Source of the DNA: Actinopolymorpha alba DSM 45243
GTDB lineage: Bacteria > Actinomycetota > Actinomycetes > Propionibacteriales > Actinopolymorphaceae
Direction: 5' to 3'
Length of the DNA: 40,742 nt
Assembly (NCBI RefSeq): GCF_000373925.1
Contig: NZ_KB892794.1
Span: 1-40,742 of the forward strand
Notes under the pieces: model-generated
The model's database searches: none
What the model was told of the DNA's origin: nothing
The model's input: only the letters and a program-made list of their open reading frames with translations
In this document: one piece after another, positions 8,179 through 17,107 of the stretch
Layout: each line of letters opens with the position of its first letter
How positions within the stretch are numbered: the stretch's first letter is position 1
Position numbers and translations under genes: made by a program

Positions 8179-9126
8179 TCAGTGCTTCCGGGCGAGGGTG
8201 ACGCCATCCCGCACGGGCAGCATCACGGACTCTACCCGCGCGTCCTGGAAGACGATTTCGTTAACGCGGCGCATCGCCACGTCGCTGTCATCCTGGAATG
8301 CTGGATCGAAGGTGCGGCCGCCGCGGAAGGTGTTGTCCAGCACCACGAGGCCGCCGGAGGTAAGGCGAGGGACGATCTCCTCGTAGTACGCCGGGTAGTT
8401 CACCTTGTCGGCGTCAATGAACGCGAAGTCGAAGGAAGGTTCGTTCGGGAGCGCTCGCAGTGTTTCGAGTGCGGCTCCGATCCTCAGGTCGATGCGGTCG
8501 GCCACGCCCGCGCGTTCCCAGTAGTGCCGGGCGATGGAGGTCCATTCCTCACTCACGTCGCAAGCGAGGAGGTAGCCGTCCTCGGGCAGTGCCCGGGCGA
8601 CGCAGATGGAGGAGTACCCAGTGAACACTCCGACCTCGACCGCACGGCGGGCGCCTGCCAGTCGGACCAGCATTCCCAACAGCGCGCCCTCGTCCTGCGC
8701 GATCTGCATCCCGGCCGCGCCGCCGGTGGCCTCCCGTGTCTTGAGCACGAGTTCCTGGAGCAGGTCATCGGCCGGGGTGCAGTGCGTGACGAGGTAGTCG
8801 GTGACCACGGGATCGACGATCTGAAGGGAGTCGCCAGCGACCGGCTCGGTCCAGTCGACGGTGAGTTCCTCCTGTGCCGCAAAGCGCAGAAGGTGGCGTG
8901 CGACCACGTCCTGGACGTCGGCGAGGGCGCCGACATCCGCGGCTGTGGCGATCATGACCAAGTGGTCTCCGGCCGGCGTCAGCACGCAGCGTCCGTGCTG
9001 GAACGTGATGACACCGCGACCGTCGCCCCCGAGGTCCGCGGTGGCCTTCTGGCCCAGGTGTGAGATCAACTGCTTGATGTAGCGCTCGGGACGTCCGGTC
9101 GCGACCTGACTCGTCGATGTGGGCAT
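8179..9126 (-). CDS. DUF2218 - class I O-methyltransferase fusion
   Basis: This is a two-domain protein of 315 residues. Residues 5-95 are a DUF2218 domain: RYIKQLISHLGQKA, a short strand ending in GRCVLTPAGDHL, then DVVARHLLRFAAQEELTVDW. Residues 115-315 are a caffeoyl-CoA O-methyltransferase-like SAM enzyme with motif I V163-EVGVFTGYSS, the substrate/metal segment FID-A-DK (D238, D240) and LDNTF. The methyltransferase half looks catalytically complete and probably uses a divalent metal to methylate a catechol-like hydroxyl. DUF2218 has no defined activity; it is often a free small protein. ATG 9126 has GAAGGA 6 nt upstream, and two earlier in-frame starts lack one. It is divergent from the SWIM operon. 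Fusion of the two domains is seen directly; the functional link is inference. Confidence 0.8.
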   Translation of the reverse strand: MPTSTSQVATGRPERYIKQLISHLGQKATADLGGDGRGVITFQHGRCVLTPAGDHLVMIATAADVGALADVQDVVARHLLRFAAQEELTVDWTEPVAGDSLQIVDPVVTDYLVTHCTPADDLLQELVLKTREATGGAAGMQIAQDEGALLGMLVRLAGARRAVEVGVFTGYSSICVARALPEDGYLLACDVSEEWTSIARHYWERAGVADRIDLRIGAALETLRALPNEPSFDFAFIDADKVNYPAYYEEIVPRLTSGGLVVLDNTFRGGRTFDPAFQDDSDVAMRRVNEIVFQDARVESVMLPVRDGVTLARKH

Positions 9127-9263
9127 TGCCATCCTTCGGATAAAGACGTAAATCCGGCTTTGGTTCGACAATAGCGATCTGAGCGGTCCATCCGTCTCCT
9201 GGAAGCACTCGGCTGTACGCGGGTACTGTCGATGCGGAGGAAGCGTCAGGAACGTACGCGTCG

Positions 9264-10628
9264 GTGCTCGCGGTTAATGTGGCCGCTGTGGTTGAGCAGT
9301 GGAGCAAGGACCAGGTGCTGGCTCTGGCATCTGACGCCTCGTCTCACCTTGCCGCGCAGAGTGTCGCGACGGCCGAGCGTTGGTCGGGCACGGGATGGTC
9401 CTCGCACACCGGCGTCGCTCAGGAGCCGGCCGGACCGGTCTACGTGTGGGGCGAGTGCCAGGGATCAGGCGCCAGGCCCTACCGCACGTGTGTCGACCTG
9501 TCCGAGCCCGCCTACTACTGCTCCTGCCCGAGCCGGAAGCTCCCCTGCAAGCATGCCTTGGCGCTGCTGCTGTTGTGGTCTGACAGCAGCGTTCAGGCTA
9601 CGGACGACCGGCCGGCCTGGGTCTCCGAGTGGGCTGCGAAGAGATCAGAACGCGTCGAACGCAAAGCCGGCCGCGCTCCCGACGCCCCGGTCGCCGATCC
9701 GGCCGCGGTCGAGCGCCGGGCCCGGCAGCGGGAGGAACGTGTCGCAGCCGGGCTGGCGGAGTTCGACCGGTGGTTGCGCGACCAGGTGCGCGGTGGCCTC
9801 GCCGGCGCCGCCCGCGCCAGCTACCGCGACTGGGATGCCGTCGCGGCGAGGCTGGTCGACTCCCAGGCCGGCAGCGTCGGCGCGTGGGTGAGCCGGCTGG
9901 CCGCCGTACCAGCGTCCGGTGAGGGTTGGCCAGGTCGGCTGCTCGAGGAGTACGCCCTGTTGCGCCTCCTCACGGTGGCTTATGGGCGGCTGTCAGACCT
10001 CGAGGAGCCGCTGCGCGCTACTGTCCGCACCCGGGTCGGGTTCACCACGCGGCAGGAGGAGATCAGGTCCGGCACACCGGTCCGCGACCACTGGCAGGTC
10101 GTGGGCCAGCGCGTGATCGACCTGGACCGGCTGGTCACAAGGAGGACCTGGCTGCGCGGCATCCGTACCGGCACGATGGCGCTGCTGCTGGCGTTCGCGC
10201 CGCCTGGCCAGCCGATGGAGGCCCCGCTGGTGGTGGGTACGACGATCGACGCCGACCTCGCGTTCTATCCGGGCGCGCTGCCGGTGCGGGCGGTGATCGC
10301 CGAGCGGTACGCCATGCCCGCGCCCACCCGGCCGCCGGGTGACACGGTGGCCGGCGCCCTCGCTTCCTACGCCGACGCGCTCGCCCGCGATCCCTGGCTG
10401 GACACCTGGCCGGTCGTCCTCGCCGACGTCGTACCCACGCTGTCCCCGACCTGGGCGGTCGTCGACTCCACTGGCGCCGCGCTCGAACTCCACCCGGCGG
10501 TGGAGGACCCGTGGCCGCTGGTCGGCCTGTCCGGCGGCCACCCGGTCACCATCGCCGCCGAATGGACACCGCGCGGGCTCACTCCGCTCACCGCCTGGAG
10601 CCCGGACGGCGAGGTGGTGACGCTATGA
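9264..10628 (+). CDS. SWIM zinc-finger protein, first gene of the MoxR/VWA operon
   Basis: This 454-residue protein has a SWIM zinc finger at C86-x-C88-x6-C95-x-H97 (CxCxnCxH), placed in the family-typical N-terminal position after WSKDQVLALASDASS and the GEC(Q)GSGARPY strand. A charged Arg/Glu-rich helical segment (residues 130-190) follows, then a mostly alpha-helical region with no known motif. SWIM fingers bind DNA or proteins. It resembles the SWIM proteins that accompany MoxR-VWA loci (YehQ in E. coli, from memory). GTG 9264 is the first start in the frame; GTG 9279 is an alternative, and the nearest ribosome binding site (AGGA at 9248-9251) is somewhat distant. Its TGA overlaps the ATG of the next gene. 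Confidence 0.8.
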   Translation: MLAVNVAAVVEQWSKDQVLALASDASSHLAAQSVATAERWSGTGWSSHTGVAQEPAGPVYVWGECQGSGARPYRTCVDLSEPAYYCSCPSRKLPCKHALALLLLWSDSSVQATDDRPAWVSEWAAKRSERVERKAGRAPDAPVADPAAVERRARQREERVAAGLAEFDRWLRDQVRGGLAGAARASYRDWDAVAARLVDSQAGSVGAWVSRLAAVPASGEGWPGRLLEEYALLRLLTVAYGRLSDLEEPLRATVRTRVGFTTRQEEIRSGTPVRDHWQVVGQRVIDLDRLVTRRTWLRGIRTGTMALLLAFAPPGQPMEAPLVVGTTIDADLAFYPGALPVRAVIAERYAMPAPTRPPGDTVAGALASYADALARDPWLDTWPVVLADVVPTLSPTWAVVDSTGAALELHPAVEDPWPLVGLSGGHPVTIAAEWTPRGLTPLTAWSPDGEVVTL

Positions 10629-12103
10629 GCCAGTGGGACGCCCTCGTGTCGGCCGCCCTCGTCGGGACCGAACGCCGCCCCGTACCCCCGACCGACCTCG
10701 ACAGTTACGACAGCCTTGACAGTCACGACAGCCTCGGCGCGACCGAGACGGCCGACTCCGACCCCGCGGCCCTTCTGCTTGACCGCGCGGCCCTGCTCGT
10801 CGCGCTGCGCCGCGCCGGATTCCGGCCCGCCCACCGCGAGCTGCCCCCGCCGAGCCGACCCGACGACGGGCCGGCCGTGAGCCGCGCCGCGAGCCACCGG
10901 CTGGCGAGGATCCTCGCCGGTGAACACCTGGGCGCGCTGCCGGAGTGGCTCACCGCCGCCGCCGGCCACGGGTTCCGCGTACCCGGGCACCTGCTCCCCG
11001 CCCTGCTCGAACGCGCCCGTGGCTCCCAGCGCATCCGCGGTCTGGTCAGCGCGGTCGGCGGCCACCGGGCACGCTGGCTCGCCGGCCTCAACCCCGACTG
11101 GGCGTTCCTGCTCGACGAAGCCCACGGTTCCGACACCGCCGAACTCGACCCAAACATCTGGGAGTACGGCGACCCCGGCCAGCGTCGCGGCTACCTCGCG
11201 CGGCTGCGCACCCAGGACCCCGACCGGGCCCGCGACCTCGTCGTCGCGACCTGGGCGCAGGAGACCCCGCGGGACCGCATCGCGTTCCTCTCCTCCTTCG
11301 GCGTCGGCCTCGCTCTGGCCGACGAAGCGTTCCTCGAAACCGTCCTCGACGACACCCGCCGCGAAGTACGCCAGGCCGCCGCTGACCTGCTCGCCCGGCT
11401 CCCCGGCAGCGCCCTCAGTGGCCGGATGGCCCGTCGCGCCGCGCCGTGCCTGGGAGTTCAGCGACGCCTGCGCGGTGACCGGCTCGTCGTCGACCCGCCC
11501 ACCGACTGCGACGCCACGCACCAACGTGACGGGATCCAGCTCCGCCCACCCAACGGCGTCGGCGAACGCGCCTGGTGGCTGGAGGAACTGCTCGCCCGTA
11601 CGCCGCTGACCACCTGGCTCGGCCGGCTCGGCAACACCCCCGCCGAGATCGTCGCCCTGAACGCCGGCGACTGGCACCAGCCCGTCACCACCGGCTGGGC
11701 CCGGGCGGCGATCACCCAGCGCGACGTCACCTGGGCGCGGGCCCTGCTGGGCGAGGGCATCCTGTCCGGACCGCTGCTCGGCGTACTCCCGCCCGAAGAA
11801 CGCGCATCTCACGCCGCCCGCATCGTGGCTGAGGGCGGTCTGGGCGCCCACCTGGTCGAGCTGCTCAACGACGTCGCCGGACCATGGACCGACGACCTGG
11901 CCGCTGCCGTCCTGACCAGGATCGCGCAGGCCGGCAAGCAGAACCCAGGACTGGGGGAGCGGCTCTGCCAGCTTGCGGCGCTGCGGCTGCCACCCGAGTT
12001 GTACGAGCGCGCTGAGGATCTGGCCGCGCACCCGTGGCCGGCGTTGCGGCGCCTTGCCACCACCCTGCGCTTCCGTCACGACATGCTGAAGGAACTGTCA
12101 TGA
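10625..12103 (+). CDS. DUF5691 family protein
   Basis: The 492-residue product begins MSQWDALVSAALVGTERRP, typical of DUF5691. The sequence is a string of short helices with HEAT-like character, for example the block from residue 225 on (DDTRREVRQAAADLLARLPGS), consistent with an alpha-solenoid scaffold. No catalytic motif is visible. Residues 26-37 carry a small duplicated Asp/Ser-rich linker. ATG 10625 overlaps the stop of the SWIM gene (ATGA), and its own stop overlaps the MoxR start, so the genes are translationally coupled. DUF5691 recurs next to DUF5682, MoxR and VWA genes, which suggests an adaptor in the same complex; that role is inferred from context. Confidence 0.8.
   Translation: MSQWDALVSAALVGTERRPVPPTDLDSYDSLDSHDSLGATETADSDPAALLLDRAALLVALRRAGFRPAHRELPPPSRPDDGPAVSRAASHRLARILAGEHLGALPEWLTAAAGHGFRVPGHLLPALLERARGSQRIRGLVSAVGGHRARWLAGLNPDWAFLLDEAHGSDTAELDPNIWEYGDPGQRRGYLARLRTQDPDRARDLVVATWAQETPRDRIAFLSSFGVGLALADEAFLETVLDDTRREVRQAAADLLARLPGSALSGRMARRAAPCLGVQRRLRGDRLVVDPPTDCDATHQRDGIQLRPPNGVGERAWWLEELLARTPLTTWLGRLGNTPAEIVALNAGDWHQPVTTGWARAAITQRDVTWARALLGEGILSGPLLGVLPPEERASHAARIVAEGGLGAHLVELLNDVAGPWTDDLAAAVLTRIAQAGKQNPGLGERLCQLAALRLPPELYERAEDLAAHPWPALRRLATTLRFRHDMLKELS
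10700..10735 (+). repeat. 18-bp tandem duplication inside the DUF5691 gene
   Basis: GACAGTTACGACAGCCTT (10700-10717) is followed at once by GACAGTCACGACAGCCTC (10718-10735), which differs at two positions. In the protein this gives DSYDSL-DSHDSL in a poorly conserved acidic linker. It looks like recent in-frame slippage. Confidence 0.7.
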
Positions 12104-13245
12104 GCGACACCACCCCGCCCGGCGCCCCGGTCGGTACCCCCGACCCCGCCGGCCTGCCCGGGCCACCCGAAGGCGTCCTGCGCGCCCACGCCGAACAGCA
12201 GTACGCCGCCGAACTCGCCGCCCTCGCCGCCTACGACGACCGGCCCCGCCCACCCGGCTGGCACCTGTCACCGTGGGCCGTGACGACGTACCTGCACGGA
12301 GGGGAGGTCGACAGCACACCCATCACCCCCAAGTACGTCGGCAACCGGCGCATCGTCGAGGTCGCCGTCGCCACCCTCGCCACCGACCGGGCCCTGCTCC
12401 TGCTCGGCGTACCCGGCACCGCCAAGACGTGGTTGTCAGAGCACCTCGCCGCCGCGATCTCCGGCGACTCCACCCTGCTCGTGCAGGGCACCGCCGGCAC
12501 CGTCGAGGAGGCCATCAGGTACGGCTGGAACTACGCCCGCCTCCTCACCGAAGGACCCACCGACCAGGCGCTGGTGGCCAGCCCGGTGATGCGGGCGATG
12601 ACCGAGGGCCGGCTGGTCCGGGTCGAAGAGCTCACCCGCATGCCCTCCGACGTCCAGGACGCCCTCATCACCGTCCTGTCGGAGAAGACCATGCCGATCC
12701 CCGAACTCGGCGCGCAGGTCCAAGCCCGCAAGGGTTTCAACGTCATCGCCACCGCCAACGACCGTGACCGCGGCGTCAACGAACTCTCCAGCGCGCTGCG
12801 CCGCCGGTTCAACACCGTCGTCCTGCCCGTCCCCGCCTCCGCCGAGGAGGAGGTCGAGATCGTCCACCGCCGCGTCACCGAACTCGGCCGCGCCCTCGAA
12901 CTCCCCGAACTCCCGCCCGGCCTGGACGAGATCCGCCGCGTCGTCACGGTCTTCCGGGAGCTGCGCGAAGGCGTCACCAGCGACGGCCGGACCAAGGTCA
13001 AGTCACCGAGCAGCACCCTGAGCCCCGCCGAGGCCATCTCCGTCGTCACCAGCGGCATCGCGCTCGCCGCCCACTTCGGTGACGGCACCCTCCGGCCCTC
13101 CGACATCGCCGCCGGCATCACCGGTGCGATCATCCAGGACCCCGTCTCCGACCGGGTGATCTGGCAGGAGTACCTCGAGGCCGTGGTCCGCGAACGCCGC
13201 GAGTGGGCCGACTTCTACCGAGCCTGCCGAGAGGTCTCCGGTTGA
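12100..13245 (+). CDS. MoxR-type AAA+ ATPase (YehL-like)
   Basis: The 381-residue AAA+ ATPase has Walker A GVPGTAKT (K109), Walker B RLVRVEEL (E176, E177), sensor 1 FNVIATAND, and an arginine-finger segment, SSALRRRFN. The stretch EELTRMPSDVQDALITVLSEK is characteristic of MoxR ATPases. About 65 residues rich in Pro/Gly/Ala precede the core, and a helical lid follows (residues 240-380). MoxR proteins work as chaperone-like remodelling ATPases with VWA partners; the two-gene-distant VWA protein here is the obvious partner. Within MoxR it most resembles the YehL subgroup, judged by neighbours and Walker B sequence. It starts at ATG 12100, overlapping the DUF5691 stop, and is coupled to DUF5682 by a TTGA overlap. 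Target substrate unknown. Confidence 0.9.
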   Translation: MSDTTPPGAPVGTPDPAGLPGPPEGVLRAHAEQQYAAELAALAAYDDRPRPPGWHLSPWAVTTYLHGGEVDSTPITPKYVGNRRIVEVAVATLATDRALLLLGVPGTAKTWLSEHLAAAISGDSTLLVQGTAGTVEEAIRYGWNYARLLTEGPTDQALVASPVMRAMTEGRLVRVEELTRMPSDVQDALITVLSEKTMPIPELGAQVQARKGFNVIATANDRDRGVNELSSALRRRFNTVVLPVPASAEEEVEIVHRRVTELGRALELPELPPGLDEIRRVVTVFRELREGVTSDGRTKVKSPSSTLSPAEAISVVTSGIALAAHFGDGTLRPSDIAAGITGAIIQDPVSDRVIWQEYLEAVVRERREWADFYRACREVSG

Positions 13246-15518
13246 CCACCCGCACCTCCGCGCGCCTGCCGGCCGAGACGGTCGGCGCCGTCACCGTGCT
13301 CGGCGTACGCCACCACGGCCCCGGCACCGCCCGCGCATTGCGGGCCGCGCTGGCCGAGCTGCGTCCCGACGTGGTCCTCATCGAGGGACCACCCGAGGCG
13401 GACGCGCTGGTGCCGCTGGCCGCCGACCCGGAGATGGAGCCACCGGTCGCCCTGCTCGCCTACGTGCCGGGTGAACCGAACCGGTCGGCGTTCTGGCCGT
13501 TCGCGTCGTTCTCCCCGGAATGGCAGGCCATCCAGTACGCCCTGCGCGCCGGCATCCCGGTCCGCTTCTGCGACCTGCCCGCCGCGAACGTCCTCGCCCA
13601 ACCCCGCCACACCGGCCGCCGCCGACGCGGCTCCGCCGAGGCCGGCGTCCGCATCGACCCGCTTGGCTGGCTCGCCGAGACCGCCGGCTACGACGACGCC
13701 GAACGCTGGTGGGACGACGTCATCGAGCACCGCCGCGACGGCGAACCTACACCGTTCGCCGCGATCGCCGAGGCGATGACCGCGCTGCGCGAACACGCCC
13801 CGGCCCAGCCGGCCGGCGAGCAGGAAGAGGAGGCGCGCCGCGAGGCGTACATGCGCACCGTGCTGCGCCGCACCCTCGCCGACGGGTACGAGCGGATCGC
13901 CGTCGTCTGCGGTGCCTGGCACGTTCCCGCGCTGCTCGATCTGCCCACCGCCACCGCGGACAACCGGGTGCTGAAGGGCCGCGCCAAGACCAAGGTCGCC
14001 ATGACCTGGGTGCCGTGGACGCACAGCCGGCTGGCGTACTGGAGTGGGTACGGCGCCGGCGTGGAGTCACCCGGCTGGTACCACCACCTCTTCGAGGCCA
14101 CCGACCACCCGATCGAACGCTGGCTCACCGAAACCGCCCGGATCCTGCGCGACAACGGCCTGCCCGTCTCCTCCGCCCACGTCATCGAGGGCGTCCGGCT
14201 GGCCGAGACCCTCGCCTCCCTGCGCGGCCGGCCGCTGCCCGGGCTCGCCGAGGTGACCGAGGCCACCCGCGCCGTCCTGTGCGAGGGCGCCGACCTGCCC
14301 GTCGAACTCGTCCAACGCAAACTCGTCGTCGGCGAACGCCTCGGACAGGTCCCCGCCGCGACCCCGATGGTGCCGCTCCAGCAGGACCTGCGAGCCGCGC
14401 AACGCCGGCTCCGCCTCAAGCCCGAGGCACTCGACCGTGAACTCGACCTCGACCTGCGCAAACCCACCGACCTCGAACGCAGCCGCCTCCTGCACCGGCT
14501 CCGCCTGCTCGACGTCGAATGGGGCGAGCCCGGCGAGATCGCCGGCTCACGCGGCACCTTCCACGAGCTCTGGACCCTCGTCTGGCGACCCGAACTCGAC
14601 CTCGCCCTCATCGAGGCGAGCATGTGGGGCAACACCGTGACCGACGCGGCGGTCGCCCGCGCCACCGCGAACGCCCGCGACGCCGGCTCCCTGTCCGACC
14701 TGAGCGCCCTCACCGAACACTGCCTGCTCGCCGACCTACCCGACGCCCTGCCGGCGGTCCTGACCGCCGTCGGTGAACGCGCCGCCCTCGACGGTGACGT
14801 GACCCACCTGATGGCCGCGCTGCCGGCCCTGGTCCGATCCGCCCGCTACGGCGACGTCCGCGGCACCGACGTCGGCAGCCTCCACGCCGTCATCGCCGAG
14901 ATCGTCGTCCGCATGTGCGTCGACCTGCCACCCGCCGTCTCCGCCCTCGACGAGGACGCCGAACGCGAACTCCTCGACCACATCGGGGCCGTCCACTCCG
15001 CCATCAACCTGCTCGCCGACCGCGAACACCGGCAGCGCTGGGAAACCACCCTCGGGGGCATCGCCGCCCGCGACGACCTGCCCGGCCTGATCGAGGGACG
15101 CCTCGTGCGGCTCCTGCTCGACGCCGAACGCCTCGACGCCGACGCCGCCGGAGTACGGATGGCCCGCGCGGTCTCCGTCGGTGCCGCACCCGCCCACGTG
15201 GCCGCCTGGGTGGAGGGGTTCCTCTCCGGCGGCGGGCTGCTCCTCGTCCACGACGACCGGCTGCTCCGCCTCATCGACACCTGGCTGGCGGGCCTGCCCG
15301 GCGACACCTTCGACGACGTACTCCCGCTGCTGCGGCGTACGTTCGGCACCTTCGACGCACCCGAACGCCGCGCCATCGGCGACCGCATGCGCCGCCACAC
15401 CGACGACCGGCAAGCCACGACCCGACCCGAGGACGACGACCTCGACCACGCCCGTGCCGAACCCGCCGTCCGCACGGTCGCCGCGATCCTCGGCCTGACA
15501 GTGGGGCAGAAGCCATGA
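13242..15518 (+). CDS. DUF5682 family protein (YehM-like)
   Basis: This large protein of 758 residues is close in length to E. coli YehM as I recall it. The N-terminal region has two conserved signatures: G21-VRHHGPG followed by LRPDVVLIEGPPEADAL, and C223-GAWHVPALLDL. Paired histidine motifs of this kind resemble the EreA/ChaN/TraB-like hydrolase superfamily, so a metal-dependent hydrolase is possible; this is inference from motif layout only. The C-terminal 400 residues are helical and repeat-like (LSALTEHCLLADLPDALPAVL and later blocks). The TTG at 13242 overlaps the upstream stop (TTGA) and matches the family N-terminus, so it is preferred to the upstream extension. The stop overlaps the VWA start. 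Confidence 0.85.
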   Translation: MTTRTSARLPAETVGAVTVLGVRHHGPGTARALRAALAELRPDVVLIEGPPEADALVPLAADPEMEPPVALLAYVPGEPNRSAFWPFASFSPEWQAIQYALRAGIPVRFCDLPAANVLAQPRHTGRRRRGSAEAGVRIDPLGWLAETAGYDDAERWWDDVIEHRRDGEPTPFAAIAEAMTALREHAPAQPAGEQEEEARREAYMRTVLRRTLADGYERIAVVCGAWHVPALLDLPTATADNRVLKGRAKTKVAMTWVPWTHSRLAYWSGYGAGVESPGWYHHLFEATDHPIERWLTETARILRDNGLPVSSAHVIEGVRLAETLASLRGRPLPGLAEVTEATRAVLCEGADLPVELVQRKLVVGERLGQVPAATPMVPLQQDLRAAQRRLRLKPEALDRELDLDLRKPTDLERSRLLHRLRLLDVEWGEPGEIAGSRGTFHELWTLVWRPELDLALIEASMWGNTVTDAAVARATANARDAGSLSDLSALTEHCLLADLPDALPAVLTAVGERAALDGDVTHLMAALPALVRSARYGDVRGTDVGSLHAVIAEIVVRMCVDLPPAVSALDEDAERELLDHIGAVHSAINLLADREHRQRWETTLGGIAARDDLPGLIEGRLVRLLLDAERLDADAAGVRMARAVSVGAAPAHVAAWVEGFLSGGGLLLVHDDRLLRLIDTWLAGLPGDTFDDVLPLLRRTFGTFDAPERRAIGDRMRRHTDDRQATTRPEDDDLDHARAEPAVRTVAAILGLTVGQKP

Positions 15519-16687
15519 CCGAACCGACCGACGAACGGCTGCGCCGCTGGCGACTCGTCCTCGGCGGCAGCGACGACGGCACCGGCGCCGACCTGTCGGG
15601 CGACGACGCCAAGGTCGACGCCGCCCTGGCCGCGCTCTACGACTCCGACCAGCGGCCCCGCCCGGGCGACGCCAAACGCGCCGGGAACCTCGCCGCCTCC
15701 GCACCCCGGGTGGCCCGCTGGCTCGGCGACATCCGCACGTACTTCCCGTCCAGCGTCGTCCAGGTCATGCAAAAAGACGCCATCGAACGCCTCAACCTCA
15801 CCCAGCTCCTGCTCGAACCCGAGCTGCTCGAGGCGATCGAACCCGACGTCCACCTGGTCGGCACTCTGCTCTCCCTGAACGACGTGATGCCCGAGGCGAC
15901 CCGCGAAACCGCGCGTGCCGTCGTCGCGAAGGTCGTCGACCAGCTCGAACGACGGCTGTCCCAGCGCACCCGCTCAGCCATCACCGGCGCCCTCAACCGG
16001 GCCGCCCGCACCACCCGGCCGCGCCGGCAGGCCGACATCGACTGGCAGCGCACCATCCACGCCAACCTGCGCCACTACCAACCCCAGCAGCGCACGATCG
16101 TGCCCGAACGCCTGATTGGGTACGGGCGACGACAACAGGCAGTCCAACGAGATGTCGTCCTGTGCATCGACCAGAGCGGCTCGATGGCGGCCTCGGTCGT
16201 CTACTCCTCGGTGTTCGGCGCGGTGCTCGCCTCGATGGCGTCCCTGCGTACGTCACTGATCGTCTTCGACACCGCCGTCGTCGACCTGACCGACCACCTC
16301 GGCGACCCCGTCGACCTGCTGTTCGGCACCCAACTCGGCGGCGGCACCGACATCAACCGTGCCATCGCCTACAGCCAGCAACTCATCGCCCGCCCCAGCA
16401 ACACGATCTTCGTGCTCATCAGCGATCTGTTCGAAGGCGGGATCCAGGAGGAGATGCTGCGCCGGGTGGCCGCGCTCACCAACGCCGGAGTCGAGGTCAT
16501 CGTGCTGCTGGCGTTGTCCGACGACGGTGCACCCGCCTATGACCACCACAACGCCGGCGCCCTCGCCGCGATGGGCATACCGGCCTTCGCCTGCACGCCG
16601 GACGCGTTCCCAGAGCTGATGGCCACCGTCATCGAACGCCGCGACATCGGCGAATGGGCCGAACGCAACCTCGGCCAACCGGGGTGA
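15515..16687 (+). CDS. VWA domain protein (CoxE/YehP-like), partner of the MoxR ATPase
   Basis: In this 390-residue protein the N-terminal 200 residues are helical and basic towards the end (RAARTTRPRRQADIDWQRT). The VWA domain begins near residue 212, with a complete MIDAS: D219-QSGS (DxSxS), the Thr in GGGTDINRAI, and the Asp in LISDLFEGG. The segment IVPERLIGYGRRQ just before the domain is typical of CoxE-like proteins. VWA proteins of MoxR loci bind metal-bridged ligands and direct the ATPase to its substrate. It is the last gene of the five-gene operon, starting by ATGA overlap, and it converges with DUF1905 45 nt downstream. No signal peptide or membrane anchor, so it is cytoplasmic. 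Confidence 0.9.
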   Translation: MTEPTDERLRRWRLVLGGSDDGTGADLSGDDAKVDAALAALYDSDQRPRPGDAKRAGNLAASAPRVARWLGDIRTYFPSSVVQVMQKDAIERLNLTQLLLEPELLEAIEPDVHLVGTLLSLNDVMPEATRETARAVVAKVVDQLERRLSQRTRSAITGALNRAARTTRPRRQADIDWQRTIHANLRHYQPQQRTIVPERLIGYGRRQQAVQRDVVLCIDQSGSMAASVVYSSVFGAVLASMASLRTSLIVFDTAVVDLTDHLGDPVDLLFGTQLGGGTDINRAIAYSQQLIARPSNTIFVLISDLFEGGIQEEMLRRVAALTNAGVEVIVLLALSDDGAPAYDHHNAGALAAMGIPAFACTPDAFPELMATVIERRDIGEWAERNLGQPG

Positions 16688-16732
16688 CGGCTCAATCATC
16701 GTCCAGTCTGGCGCACGTAGGCCGCGTTCTCC

Positions 16733-17002
16733 TTAGTCGTATATCCGTTCCTCCAGGTGGATGGTCACCGTGTCTCCCACTTCTTTGCCGATCGCTTTGC
16801 GTACGTCGGCCTTGATGGGCAGCTTGTGGGTGCCATCGCCCAGGGCCATGAACGAGCTCCGGAACGGGTGGCCGTCGACCGTACCCCGGACCTTGACCAG
16901 GCCACGGGTTCCGAAGAACTCCGCCGAATCGGGCCACACCACATAAGTCCATCCGCCCTTGTTGGGGCTTTTAAGTAGAACTGCCGTGAATTGCTTGTCC
17001 AT
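16733..17002 (-). CDS. DUF1905 domain protein
   Basis: This small beta-rich protein of 89 residues consists entirely of a DUF1905 domain: [20 protein letters not shown], then [18 protein letters not shown], then [21 protein letters not shown] and a final strand TVTIHLEE. Members are small single-domain proteins of unknown activity, sometimes linked to YdeI-like (OmdA) domains, which are absent here. The start is supported by a strong ribosome binding site GGAGGAG about 8 nt upstream. It is the last member of a leftward run of accessory genes, about 105 nt beyond the broken acetyltransferase gene. Confidence 0.85.
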   Translation of the reverse strand: MDKQFTAVLLKSPNKGGWTYVVWPDSAEFFGTRGLVKVRGTVDGHPFRSSFMALGDGTHKLPIKADVRKAIGKEVGDTVTIHLEERIYD

Positions 17003-17107
17003 CGTTGCGGCTCCTCCTCGCAGGCTCTCCAGGTAGACCGCTGGCTGTGAGGAAACTCATCGCAACCTGAGCCTGTGTCGGGAGCGGTCGTCTCCTTGGG
17101 GCCCTGG

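Noticed and set aside
9224-9229. TACTGT as a -10 box for the SWIM operon
   Set aside because: No acceptable -35 at 16-18 nt, so the assignment would be a guess.
10367-12079. Very long minus-strand open frame (570 codons) opposite the SWIM and DUF5691 genes
   Set aside because: The product is Gly/Ala/Val/Arg-rich with no recognisable domain, and the plus-strand genes have clear families and coupled starts. It is a high-GC shadow frame.
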